DNA from: Acanthosepion pharaonis | Taxonomy: Eukaryota > Mollusca > Cephalopoda > Sepiida > Sepiidae | DNA: 64,000 nucleotides | Direction: 5' to 3' | Assembly: GCA_903632075.3 (NCBI GenBank) | Contig: CAHIKZ030002638.1 | Location: 62,001 to 126,000, forward strand | Part shown: positions 42,306-51,423 of the stretch, in pieces | Numbering within the stretch: position 1 is the stretch's first letter | Layout: each line of letters starts with the position of its first letter | The notes under the pieces: generated by a model | Told to the model about the DNA's origin: nothing | Databases searched by the model: none | What the model saw: the letters and a program-made list of their open reading frames with translations, nothing else | Translations under genes and position numbers: made by a program

Positions 42306-42835
42306 AGAATGATTCCAGTTGGAGCCCTCATTTTTGATTTGAAAAAAGATTAGTCTAGAGTTTCGTTGAAGGAATCCAGGCAGTCCATGCCTGAAAGTAA
42401 TAATTTAAAAAATAATTGTAACCTTTTAAGTACAGCTCACACCTTACAAAGGGCTTTATCTATGTAGGATATGTGTGATTTTTTTTTTTTTTTTTTTCAA
42501 AACTGCTCAGTAGAAAATGTCATGATGCCATTTCTGAGCTTAGGTCTCTGGTCGGGACCCGGAAAGAAATGAGTACACACCAAAAATTAAAGGAAATAAA
42601 ATGATGATGATAAAATAATAATATTAATTTTTAATAATTTCAATAATAATATATAATAAAATAATAATAATAATTTTAATATAAAATAATAATAACAAAT
42701 AAAGAGAACAAATATTTAAATACATAACAATGCGTAAAGGTAATTATATAGTTTGAAAAATACATTTTTTCAGGCATTTTTCTTTTCATTTCCTCTCACC
42801 ACATAAATTTACTAAAATACGTTGATTTTTTTTTA
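42306..42835. other. Intergenic, no gene seen
   Basis: Mixed and AT-rich, with (AAT)n patches at 42600-42710 and a T run at 42480-42497. Confidence 0.5.
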
Positions 42836-43262
42836 ATTATTTCAACTCAAGTAAGACAATAAAGCCAATAAGACGGAAGGGTTTACTGAATCTAAAGCAA
42901 TAAGAAAAAGAAAACATTATTAAGGAGTACGAACAATAAAAGAAGAGTAATCAAGAAGACAGTAGATAACGATTGACATTGCATTTAAATTTGTGAAGAT
43001 CAAAGTTGGGGAAAAAAAAGTTCAGATTCAAGCAAATTCTCAGACAGAAACTGTCAGAATAGAAATGGTTACATGTAGCCATTTCAACCGTAAAATGATT
43101 CAAACAATGGATGAATTGGTACTACGTTTAAGATCAGAGTCTGAGCTAAATTCTTGATATTTCTCATCAAGGAAAATTACATGAAAATAGTTATAGAAAA
43201 ACCACAGGGAAGCCGTGTTCAAAGCATGGATGAAAGTGACTGAATAAAGATACCACGTCAGG
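42836..43262. mobile_element. Dispersed short repeat, family E, longer copy
   Basis: AAGTAAGACAATAAAGCCAA, GAACAATAAAAGAAGAGTAA, TCAAGAAGACAGTAGATAAC and GATTGACATTGCATTTAAAT match family E at 40.79 kb, and the last part also 22.9 kb. The end (43185-43260: ATAGAAAAACCACAGGGAAG, AAGTGACTGAATAAAGATAC) resembles 4.45-4.52 kb. Confidence 0.6.
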
Positions 43263-45345
43263 GCCAACAAATTTGCAGATTCTTTGGATTTTATCAAATA
43301 TCTCTAAATATACCACAGGAGCACTTTTGCGGCAGCAATATTCTGTTATGGATGGATGGTAGACTTATAAATGGTAGACTTATAAATGACAATAAATCGA
43401 TTCTTCTTTGGATTTTATCTAGAATCTCTAATATATAGCAGAAGCACCAAACTATATGTGGCAGCAATATTCTAAGCATGGACGAATGGTAGACTTATAA
43501 ATGTGTAAAAATAGATTCTGAACATTTTGGATGATTTTATCAAGAATCTCTAAATATATAGCAGAAGCACTAAACCATATGTGGCAGCAATATTCAAAGC
43601 ATGGATGAATGGTAGACTTATAAATGTGTAAGATAGATTCTTCAGATTTGGATTTTATCAAGAATCTCTAAATATATATCAAGCACTAAACCATATGTGG
43701 CAGCAATATTCAAAGCATGGACGAATGGTAGACTTTATAAATAGTGAGAAAAGATTAGATTCTTCTTTGGATTTTATCAAGAATCTCTAAATACATAGCA
43801 GGAGCACTAAACCATATGTGGCAGCAATATTCTAAGCATGGACGAATGGTAGACTTATAAATGTGTAATAGATGAGACAAAGATAGCAGATTCTTCTTTG
43901 GATTTTATCAAGAATCTCTAAATATATAACAGAAGCACTAAACCATATGTGGCAGCAATATTCAAAGCATGGATGAATGGTAGACTTATAAAATAAGATA
44001 GTGACCAAAGATAGATTCTTCTTTTGGATTTTATCAAGAATCTCTAAATATATAGCAGAAGCACAAGACCATATGTGGCAGCAATATTCAAAGCATGGAT
44101 GAATGGTAGACTTATAAATATGTAAGATATTCTAACATAGATTCTTCTTTGGATTTTATCAAGAATCTCTAAATATATAGCAGAAGCATCAAACCATATG
44201 TGGCAGCAATATTCAAAGCATGGATGAATGGTAGACTTATAAATGTAAGATAGATTCTGGAGAGATAGATTCTTCTTTGGATTTTATCAAGAATCTCTAA
44301 ATATATAGCAGGAGCACTAAACCATATGTGGCAGCAATATTCAAAGCATGGATGGACTTATAAATATGTAAGAGACTTATAAATGTGAAAAGATAGATTC
44401 TTCTTTGGATTTTATCAAGAATCTCTAAATATATAGCAGAAGCACTAAACCATATGTGGCAGCAATATTCAAAGCATGGATGAATGGTAGACTTATAAAT
44501 ATGTAAGATAGATTCTGAGATAGATTCTTCTTTGGATTTTATCAAGAATCTCTAAATATATAAAAAGCACTAAACCATATGTGGCAGCAATATTCAAAGC
44601 ATGGATGAATGTTAGACTTATAAATATAAATAGATTCTGTAGAGAAATAGATTCTTCTTTGGATTTTATCAAGAATCTCTAAATATATAGCAGAAGCACT
44701 AAACCATATGTGGCAGCAATATTCAAAGCATGGACGAATGACTTATAACTTATAAATTCTGTGAAAGATAGATTCTTCTTTGTATTTTATCAAGAATCTC
44801 TAAATATATATTTAAGCACTAAACCATATGTGGCAGCAATATTCTAAGCATGGACGAATGGTAGACTTATAAATGTATAAGAGAGAAATAGATTCTTCTT
44901 TGGATTTTATCAAGAATCTCTAAATATATAACAGAAGCACTAAACCATATGTGGCAGTAATATTCTAAGCATGGAAAATGGTAGACTTATAAATGTGTAA
45001 GATAGATTCTTCTTTGGATTTTATCAAGAATCTCTAAATATATAGCAGAAGCACTAAACCATATGTGGCAGCAATATTCTAAGCATGGACGAATGGTAGA
45101 CTTATAAATGTGTAAGATAGATTCTTCTTTGGATTTTATCAAGAATCTCTAAATATATAGCAGAAGCACTAAACCATATGTGGCAGCAATATTCTAAGCA
45201 TGGACGAATGGTAGACTTATAAATGTGTAAGATAGATTCTTCTTTGGATTTTATCAAGAATCTCTAAATATATAGCAGAAGCACCAGACCATGTGTGGCA
45301 GCAATATTCTAAGCCTGGAAGAATGATAAGCTTATAAATATGTAG
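43263..45345 (-). repeat. Tandem array of a LINE reverse transcriptase segment, minus strand
   Basis: About 17 units. The clean units at the right side are exactly 116 bp apart (GGATTTTATC near 45015, 45131, 45247). On the minus strand each encodes approximately LHIYKSTI(R/H)PC(L/F)EYCCH, then IWFSASAIYLEILDKIQRR. Units to the left vary from about 115 to 135 bp, with small insertions mostly at unit ends. The same segment is amplified on the plus strand at 30.1-31.2 kb. The array is continuous with the LINE remnant to its right. Confidence 0.93.
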
Positions 45346-46290
45346 AATAGATTCGGGCGAGAAAAATAGTCCATAGGACGACACAGTGAACCAACTTTCC
45401 TGGTAACAGACCTAACAAATGATTAAATATACACTTCAACTTCATGTAAAAGAAGATGTAAACGTGATGTCAAGAAGGCGCTGGAGTCATGCATCAGCCA
45501 TGTTGATGGCGGACAGGGAAGTTTGTCTATGGTGGTTAAATGAGTGCAGTTTAGTTTTGGAGGCATTCACATTTACAAGCCATTTCCTGCCCCGCTTACC
45601 AACTGATCGGAGGTTCTTCCCAAGAGCAGCGTCCAGGTTAACTTTGTCAAGTCTCACTTATTTGCTACTGAGACAGAAGTAAATGATAGTGTCAATTGCA
45701 TAAATGCCAACTTGGGAACGGATGACATCAGGAAAATCATTGATGAAGGTCAGAAATAATGTACGGCCCAAGATAGAACCTTCAAAAGGATCTGGAAGCG
45801 AGCCCGTTCAGAACGATCTTTAGTTCACGATTTGATAGGAATGACTGGGTTAAATCAAACAATATTTCTGTTAAAACGTAGCCCTAAAATTTACATAGAA
45901 GACAAGCATGACAAACTCTGTCAAACGCCTTTAAGACATCTACAGCCATAGCCCGAGCTTCGCTGTTATTATCAAGAGCTTGATATACATATTCAGTGAT
46001 GGCCATAAGCACGTCAGCGGTAGACCGGACAGAACGGAAGCCATATTGTTTTGGTCGTGAGAGTTAAGAGGCCTCCAACATTGATTAAAGCCTCGAATAG
46101 GAGATTAATAGGACGATAGTTAGAGGTGTCAGAAGGTTCTCCAGAGTTCTTAAAATCGGGCACTACAGAAAGGGAAAACAGGAAGCAGTGAGGCAATAGT
46201 TGTAGAGTTTAGAGAGAACAGGAGCCAGCACGGGAGCACATTTCTTTAGAACGACGGCTCTTAAAGTGGAAAAGAAAACGACAAATGATT
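45346..46290 (-). pseudogene. Jockey/CR1-type LINE reverse transcriptase remnant, minus strand
   Basis: Read from 46290 leftwards: SVVPDFKNSGEPSDTSNYRP, INLLFEALIN, RSTADVLMAITEYVYQALDN and motif A as ARAMAVDVLKAFDRVCHACL. Next come weaker parts equivalent to the FLINDF and WLNLNSSKTK regions, and near 45390 VGSLCR. It then flows into the 116 bp array. Frameshifts and stops are frequent. It is a second LINE copy with the same downstream segment expanded, in the opposite orientation to that at 29.3 kb. Confidence 0.85.
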
Positions 46291-46380
46291 CAAAAGTAGC
46301 ATTTATTTATTCTAGGATTACACAAGGGAAAACAATAAATTTAGAAGTGAGTAGGTTCATACTTCAACTGTAAATTAGTT
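46291..46380. other. Short unassigned spacer
   Basis: Between LINE remnant and the following pseudogene; nothing recognised. Confidence 0.4.
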
Positions 46381-46444
46381 TTACAAATTAGCCACAACTA
46401 TAAACTCCCATCATGCTTTCGCTTTACTATCCCCGGTAGCGGTG

Positions 46445-46735
46445 TCCAAGGTCCAGTGTATCCTGGTGGAATCGCCCTCCTTGCTCGCCGCCATTAATTT
46501 ATCAAGATGAGCCACTTCTAAATTCGGGTTCATTGCATTTATTTACCCACAAATGCATTTGGGAAAAGTATGAATCTGTCTCTTCTCCCTGCCGATTGGA
46601 AAGCGGGACAGAATGGGGTCCTATAGCCTTGGTTGGCAACCAGTCTAACACAGAAAGAAACGACAACCAGTGTATTCTGCTGGAATTGCTCTCCTATCTC
46701 GCCGCCATGAATTTCTCAAAATGAGCGACAAGACT
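46445..46735 (+). mobile_element. Family A repeat flanked by a 70 bp direct duplication
   Basis: The family A repeat (about 46520-46665: ATTTACCCACAAATGCATTT, CTATAGCCTTGGTTGGCAAC, CAGAAAGAAACG) lies between two diverged copies of a 70 bp pseudogene segment. These are CCAGTGTATCCTGGTGGAAT at 46454 and CCAGTGTATTCTGCTGGAAT at 46669, each followed by CTCGCCGCCAT and AT.AGATGAGC or AAAATGAGC. The duplicate is longer than a usual retrotransposon target duplication. Confidence 0.65.
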
Positions 46736-47610
46736 TTGAAAGATATCGTGTATCCCACTTTGCCGTAGATCTTCAACAAGCTCCACATAGTTTACAGCCT
46801 GGTGATTCCCCAGGAAGCCCCGAACTACTGCGACAATACTATTTGACACTGCTTTCTCTGTCCTAATGAGCTTCTTGGAGAATTCCTTGCATTCGATGAT
46901 CTTCTTTATTTGTGGTCTAACAAAGACGCCGGTTTTGACCATTTCCACAGACAGCTTAAAGAAGAAGTCTTGAAGTTCCATGAAGGCCGCAGATCCCTTG
47001 TTTAAATTTGTGACAAATTGTTTCATTTTAAAATTTGACATCGTGCCTCTCTACCTTAAATTCGACCCGATGTGGTCTGTCCTGCACTTACTAGTTACCG
47101 TGATGTCCCTGCTGTCCCAAATGAAAATATAACACGAAACTTTGGTAAAACCGCCTTGGGGACCTATCAGGAAGGCCACCATTTTGAAGTCTCCGATAAT
47201 CTCCCTACTGCACTCTTCATATTTCAAGGTGTCTAGCAAGATCTTGATTGCCTATTCTTCTTTGAAGTGCACCGAATAAGCCAGCTGAAGAGGTGGTTAA
47301 ATTTCCCTGTTATGAAACTGCGACATTTTCAAGTCCCTGGATAAGTTGTCGATGAAGAGGCGTTACTATCTGCGATTACAGGCGATTCCAGTTACCTAAA
47401 ACAGACCGGTCACATTGTGGCAGAAGCGAGGCTCATCTTGACGGGGGAAAAGCTTGAAAAACACTGGTGACGCTTTCTCTGACCAGTGACTCGTACACTT
47501 TCATCTAAGAAATTCCACTGCTTGAGTCTCGACATCAAACCTCGGCATTGGACTTTTTTGACCCAGATCTCTGATCAGGACATTGAGGTCTATTTGGTTG
47601 GGGTAATATA

Positions 47611-47995
47611 TGCTCCCTCCTTAATCTGGATCAATAACTTTATCCTTTTCTGAATCTCTATTCTCACCTAAAGACAGCTACTCTACTGGTTTGATTTGGT
47701 TTGTTGTGTTTTACGGCATATCAACCTCAATGTGTTATTTAATGCCGAAACAGTTTTTATTGCTGGTACTATTTTGTTTGTCAAAAATCTATTTCTAGTA
47801 ATAGTTTTTTCCTTCAAAAATCTATTTCTACTAATATTTTTTCTCAAAAATGTTATTACTGGTATTTTTTTTAACAAAGTATTCCTGGTATTGATAATTT
47901 TTCAATTTAAAATTTTTTACATAATTAATGGCTTTTACCCCAAACTTGGGTTAACTATTTGCTCATAGCTTTATTAAAACATTTTTAAATATTTT
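47611..47995. other. AT-rich insertion inside the pseudogene, no gene seen
   Basis: T-rich, with repeated TCAAAAATCTATTTCTA(G/C)TA words near 47780-47835 (a short tandem duplication). Nothing else recognised. Confidence 0.45.
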
Positions 47996-47999
47996 AGGT

Positions 48000-48150
48000 C
48001 AGGGTGAACCTGGGAACACATGCAATTAAGAGGTGGTTCTTTTTTCTCCTCAAAACAACCTGATCAGAGGCCTTGCTGCTGGACGTAGTTTATCGTCTTA
48101 CCCAGGACGCGGATATAGCTTATCGCCTTACCCAGGACGGACTCTCTCTT
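48000..48150 (+). mobile_element. Dispersed short repeat, family C, copy inside the pseudogene
   Basis: AACCTGGGAACACATGCAAT, TAAGAGGTGGTTC, CTGATCAGAGGCCTTGCTGC, TGGACGTAGTTTATCGTCTT and twice ACCCAGGACG. It is nearly identical in order to 17580-17730, so the duplicated TTATCGTC..ACCCAGGAC end is a family trait. Confidence 0.8.
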
Positions 48151-48640
48151 TGAAAGAATGGGTATGGGAATCCCTGGGCAGTATCGTAATGGATTGATGG
48201 ATAACCGGGCGCCTGGATACACGATACCAGTCCATACTTGCCAGCTCAACGTCTGAAAGCAATTGCTTGAGTGATCATTTGGTTCTCTTCAAATCCGTGG
48301 GATTGCGAATCTCATGGCTCTATTTTACCCCTCTGTACTCTCCTGCAAAAGAGCAAAATAAAAATATGAGTATAAAAATAGGAATATATTTCACCCAGTA
48401 TTTTTAGAAATTCTAAAATAATTACATTTTCGATTTTTTTAAATTTCTAAAAAAATAGTGTGATGGATATGTAAAATTCTGACTTTCACGCAATGAATAT
48501 AGAAAATTCCCCAAAATACGGAATCTTGAATACTGAACATCCTTAATATTCCGTATTTTTATTGCTCTGGCAAATGACCCAGTATAGAAAACATTCGTGA
48601 TAATGTGGACAGTAATGCGCGATTGTTGAAACTTATTTAA
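48151..48640. other. Intergenic or intragenic filler, no gene seen
   Basis: Ordinary complexity at 48150-48350 (GATACACGATACCAGTCCAT and around), then AT-rich. No gene recognised. Confidence 0.45.
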
Positions 48641-48644
48641 TACT

Positions 48645-49330
48645 AGCAGTAGAGCCCGGCGTTGCCCGGGGATATAACAGTAAGAGATAGATCAAGTATC
48701 GACCATCATAAAGACTGAAAAATAAAATTGACAAAGATTATTATTTAAGGTTGACGGACACGCATGTCTTAATTAGTTTTATTTATTTTTTTTTTTTACG
48801 AAAACCCCAAACTCAAACAAAAACATTGTTTTCAATCGTTATGAGTCTACCGATTGAATAGAATTTTATTATAAACAATTGTCTTGTAAATGGAATTTTA
48901 AAGCATTCTGAATGTAAAAATAAAGAAAAAAGTGTGCAAGACAATAAAAACACTACCTGCCAAAAAAAAAAGTGAAGTTTTTGAAAATGTAGGAAATCCG
49001 ATTGAATATATAAACAAACGAGATTCATATACAACACACACACACACACACACACAAACAAACAACCTGGGTTTTATAATAAGTATAACTCAATATGAGT
49101 TGTCCCCCTTTCATTCTCGTGCTGCCTCTTAATTGTGTTTTCAAATTGATTTTGTGCAAAAACAATTGTTTTTCTAATTCTTGGCGCTGTCAGAACCACC
49201 GCAAGGTAATTTTACGTAGTCCTGTGAAGTTTTGTTGAAATTGGTTGAAAAATGTAGGAAATCCGATCCAATATATAAACGTACAGACACGCACACACAC
49301 ACACAATTTGCGTTTTATAATAAGTAAGAT
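48645..49330 (+). mobile_element. Dispersed repeat, family D, copy 2 with left end
   Basis: Starts ACTAGCAGTAGAGCCCGGCG, TTGCCCGGGG (a CCCGGCGTTGCCCGGG dyad), then the same order of landmarks as 41685-42305. The phrase (AACCT or ATTTG).GTTTTATAATAAG plus a (CA)n run occurs twice, at about 49065 and 49310. The left-end motif also occurs alone near 11.44 kb. Non-coding. Confidence 0.82.
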
Positions 49331-49835
49331 ATATATTTTCAATAACTATAGCTTGAAAAAATAAAAGAAAAAATATTTAAAGTTAGGATGCGTGTCTCCT
49401 AGAAACGCTTAAGAATTCAAATCAAAAAACAAAAACAAGTTGATGACGTTTACAAAGTAAGAGTATACGCTTTTTTAACGAGGTTCATGCCTTATACGTA
49501 TCAAAGTTAGGATGCTTGTCTCCTTTGGTAGTTACATATTTAGTTCCAACGAATGATTTATTTCATGGAAATAAACTCGTTTTTTTTCCCTTGATTTGAA
49601 TTCTTAAGCGTTTCTAGTTTCTTTTCACTGTTTTACTCAAATTAAAGGAGTGATCAAGTCTAGCAACAACTTGTCGAAGTATTTTCAAGAAATAAATTAT
49701 TTGTTGGAACTACAAGTTTTTTTTTTTTTTTTTTTAATTAAAAGTATTTAAATTGCAAAAAAAATTCCAAAACTTTTACACTTAAAAATTTCACTATTAT
49801 TCAAGCAAGCAAAACTTTCCATATTACCTTCTAGA
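49331..49835. other. AT-rich spacer with a perfect inverted repeat
   Basis: CTAGAAACGCTTAAGAATTC plus AAATCAA (49399-49425) faces its exact reverse complement at about 49590-49616 (TTGATTTGAATTCTTAAGCG, TTTCTAG). Between the arms AAAGTTAGGATGC.TGTCTCC is also duplicated (49379 and 49504). A T run lies at 49718-49735. No gene. Confidence 0.6.
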
Positions 49836-50079
49836 ATTCTTTTGTAGAGTTCTCAGGTGAAATGAGGTGCCCAGAGTTCGTCTTGATCCTCGACAGGCAT
49901 GCCAAAATATTCCTTGGAGGTCACACACATTTTAGCAAATATCGCTACACGTACTTTTTGGCTCTTGTCTTGATAAATTCGCCACAGACATAACAAAATA
50001 CGTCAGCCTGATGTTTACGACCTCTTGCTGCCATCTGTGACGACTGCATCTATGAACGACTTGTCTGGACAGCGAGAAG

Positions 50080-50225
50080 CGAACTGTGGAGCTTACGTTC
50101 CCTATATTTATATCGTCATCAATGTTTCCATGGCATTCTAGAAATTCTTGAAACTTCTAGAAAGTTCTAGAAATTCTTTAAACTTCTAGAAAGTTCTAGA
50201 AATTCTTGAAACTTCTAGAAAGTTC
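50080..50225 (-). promoter_or_regulatory. Heat-shock-type promoter: TATA box plus nine-fold HSE array
   Basis: On the minus strand TATAAATATA (50112-50103) lies about 70 nt before the ATG at 50034, so transcription would start near 50080. Immediately upstream, TTCNNGAA words begin at 50136, 50145, 50155, 50165, 50174 (decayed to TTCTTTAA), 50184, 50194, 50203 and 50213, a 29 bp unit three times over. Within each unit three TTCNNGAA words keep the 5 bp phasing of alternating GAA and TTC that heat-shock factor trimers bind. The distance of 23 bp from the array to the TATA box is like hsp70 promoters. Confidence 0.7.
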
Positions 50226-50897
50226 AGTATTTACATTAGTCGGACTATTGTCATCTTTGTCGCCATATTTGTCACAACGTTTCGGCCGTTGTACGCTCCG
50301 GCCTTCTTCAGGTGGTTGGAATTTCGAACTGTGCCATGTGTCCTCGAGGACACATGGCACAGTGGATAAAGGCGTTGGTTAGATCCAGTGACAGACCCAA
50401 AGAAGATGAGTTCAATTCCTGGTTAAGGCAGTGGAGAACTTTCAGGGAAAATTAATTGGGGATAGGGATAACTGGCATCCATCAAACATATTTTGGAACT
50501 AGAACAGTCTACCCCAGTGATCGAAATAAAGGGTTCAGTTCGAAATTCCAACCACCTGAAGAAGGCCGGAGCGTACAACGGCCGAAACGTTGTGACAAAT
50601 ATGGCGACAAAAATGAGGACAATAGTCCGACTAATGTAAATACTGTAAAATTGTCCAAATCCTGTAACAGCATGCGATAATTGTTCATGCCGCAAAATAT
50701 TTAATATCTAAAACAAACAAACACTAAGCTAATTGAATTTCGTTTTTCCAGGTTTTCAGATGAGACGTTTAGCCATCTTGACACCATTTTTTGTAAGAAT
50801 AACTGAAAAACCTTTTGAGTTTTTCAGCTAGAAATAGACTAGATTATAAAATCGTTTTGTGCCAACACCACTACCTCATCTCAGAAATATAGACAGA
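50226..50897. mobile_element. Inverted SINE-1 pair inserted in the HSE array
   Basis: A minus-strand tail (50226-50345) meets a plus-strand SINE-1 (50346-50650) head to head. The centre is a perfect 36 bp palindrome (50328-50363) of ACTGTGCCATGTGTCCTC and its complement. The plus copy has the A-box and B-box (CACAGTGGATAAAGGCGTTG, GAGTTCAATTCCTGG), CACCTGAAGAAGGCCGGAGC and CGGCCGAAACGTTGTGACAA. HSE sequence stops at 50225 and resumes at 50898, so the pair and 250 bp of following DNA entered the promoter array. Confidence 0.8.
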
Positions 50898-50920
50898 TTC
50901 TAGAAAGTTCTAGAAATTTT
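50898..50920. promoter_or_regulatory. Detached end of the HSE array
   Basis: TTCTAGAAAGTTCTAGAA, two more phased TTCNNGAA words, identical to the units at 50184-50201. It shows the original array was longer than three units. Confidence 0.75.
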
Positions 50921-51278
50921 TCCTTCAACGCTGAATCTATCTGAAATGTAATGGAAAATTTGGTTAGTTTTAAAACATTGATCTACAGATCACGAAAGCA
51001 AAATTGGAATGGAATAATAGTCATTCCCTCAGCTTTCGAAGCAATTAAGAAATAACACTTACTGACCAAAGACATAACAGTCAAAGTTTTCTTACACAGT
51101 GTAATTATTTAGTAATACAAGTCTTAATAATTAACCCATAGCTCGGGGGGTAAAGTGGTGGAGTCATACCTTTCTCAAAAGTAGTTACATGTGAGTGATT
51201 ATAATGAACCCAACCAGAAATAAAACACGTCTCTCCGGTTAACAATTCCGAGTAATCATCTATTACACCACCCGCATA
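50921..51278. other. Intergenic, no gene seen
   Basis: AT-rich. Around 51135-51200 ACCCATAGCTCGGGGGGTAA and AGTCATACC may be a distant family A piece. Confidence 0.4.
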
Positions 51279-51279
51279 T

Positions 51280-51362
51280 AAAGCATTTGGTATTCCCATG
51301 CGGTCACCCATCTAGGTACTGACCGGTCTTGACGTGGCTTAACTTCAATTCGTTGGATAATT
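51280..51362 (-). pseudogene. 5S rRNA-derived fragment
   Basis: On the minus strand the sequence ends with the 5S 3' region: GAAGTTAAGCCACGTCAAGA, CCGGTCAGTACCTAGATGGG and TGACCGCATGGGAATACC. It matches the standard GAAGCTAAGC (A-box), GTTAGTACTTGGATGGGAGA (C-box region) and CCGCCTGGGAATACCGGGTG with several substitutions. The first 45 nt of 5S are not recognisable. Decay in the internal promoter and truncation make it a pseudogene or a 5S-derived SINE. Confidence 0.7.
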
Positions 51363-51423
51363 TATGTTTAAACGCCGCCCGAAAACTATGAAAATAGTCT
51401 AAATTGAAGAAAAAAAACTAAAA

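Larger units (their letters stand above)
46380..50034 (-). pseudogene. Interrupted pseudogene of a repeated uncharacterised protein family
   Basis: Three parts of one protein lie in order on the minus strand. The N-terminal part (50034 to about 49845) reads MAARGRKHQADVFCYVCGEF with a CxxC, then after stop and frameshift EYFGMPVEDQDELWAPHFT. The middle part (about 47610 to 46735) includes WRLFIDN, LKYEECSREIIGDFKMVAFL, IGPQGGFTKVSCYIFIWDSR, MKQFVTNLNKGSAAFMELQD, VRPQIKKIIECKEFSKKL and VAVVRGFLGNHQAVNYVELV. The C-terminal part (46515-46380) has AHLDKL and MMGVYSCG. The layout and motifs recall a family of uncharacterised proteins repeated many times in several invertebrate genomes, perhaps mobile-element encoded; its function is unknown to me. 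Stops, frameshifts and repeat insertions (families A, C and D) show it is dead. A heat-shock-like promoter precedes it. Confidence 0.7.

Noticed and set aside
51280..51362. Functional 5S rRNA gene
   Set aside because: The 5' third is not recognisable and the internal promoter has several changes; no terminator T run follows on the minus strand.
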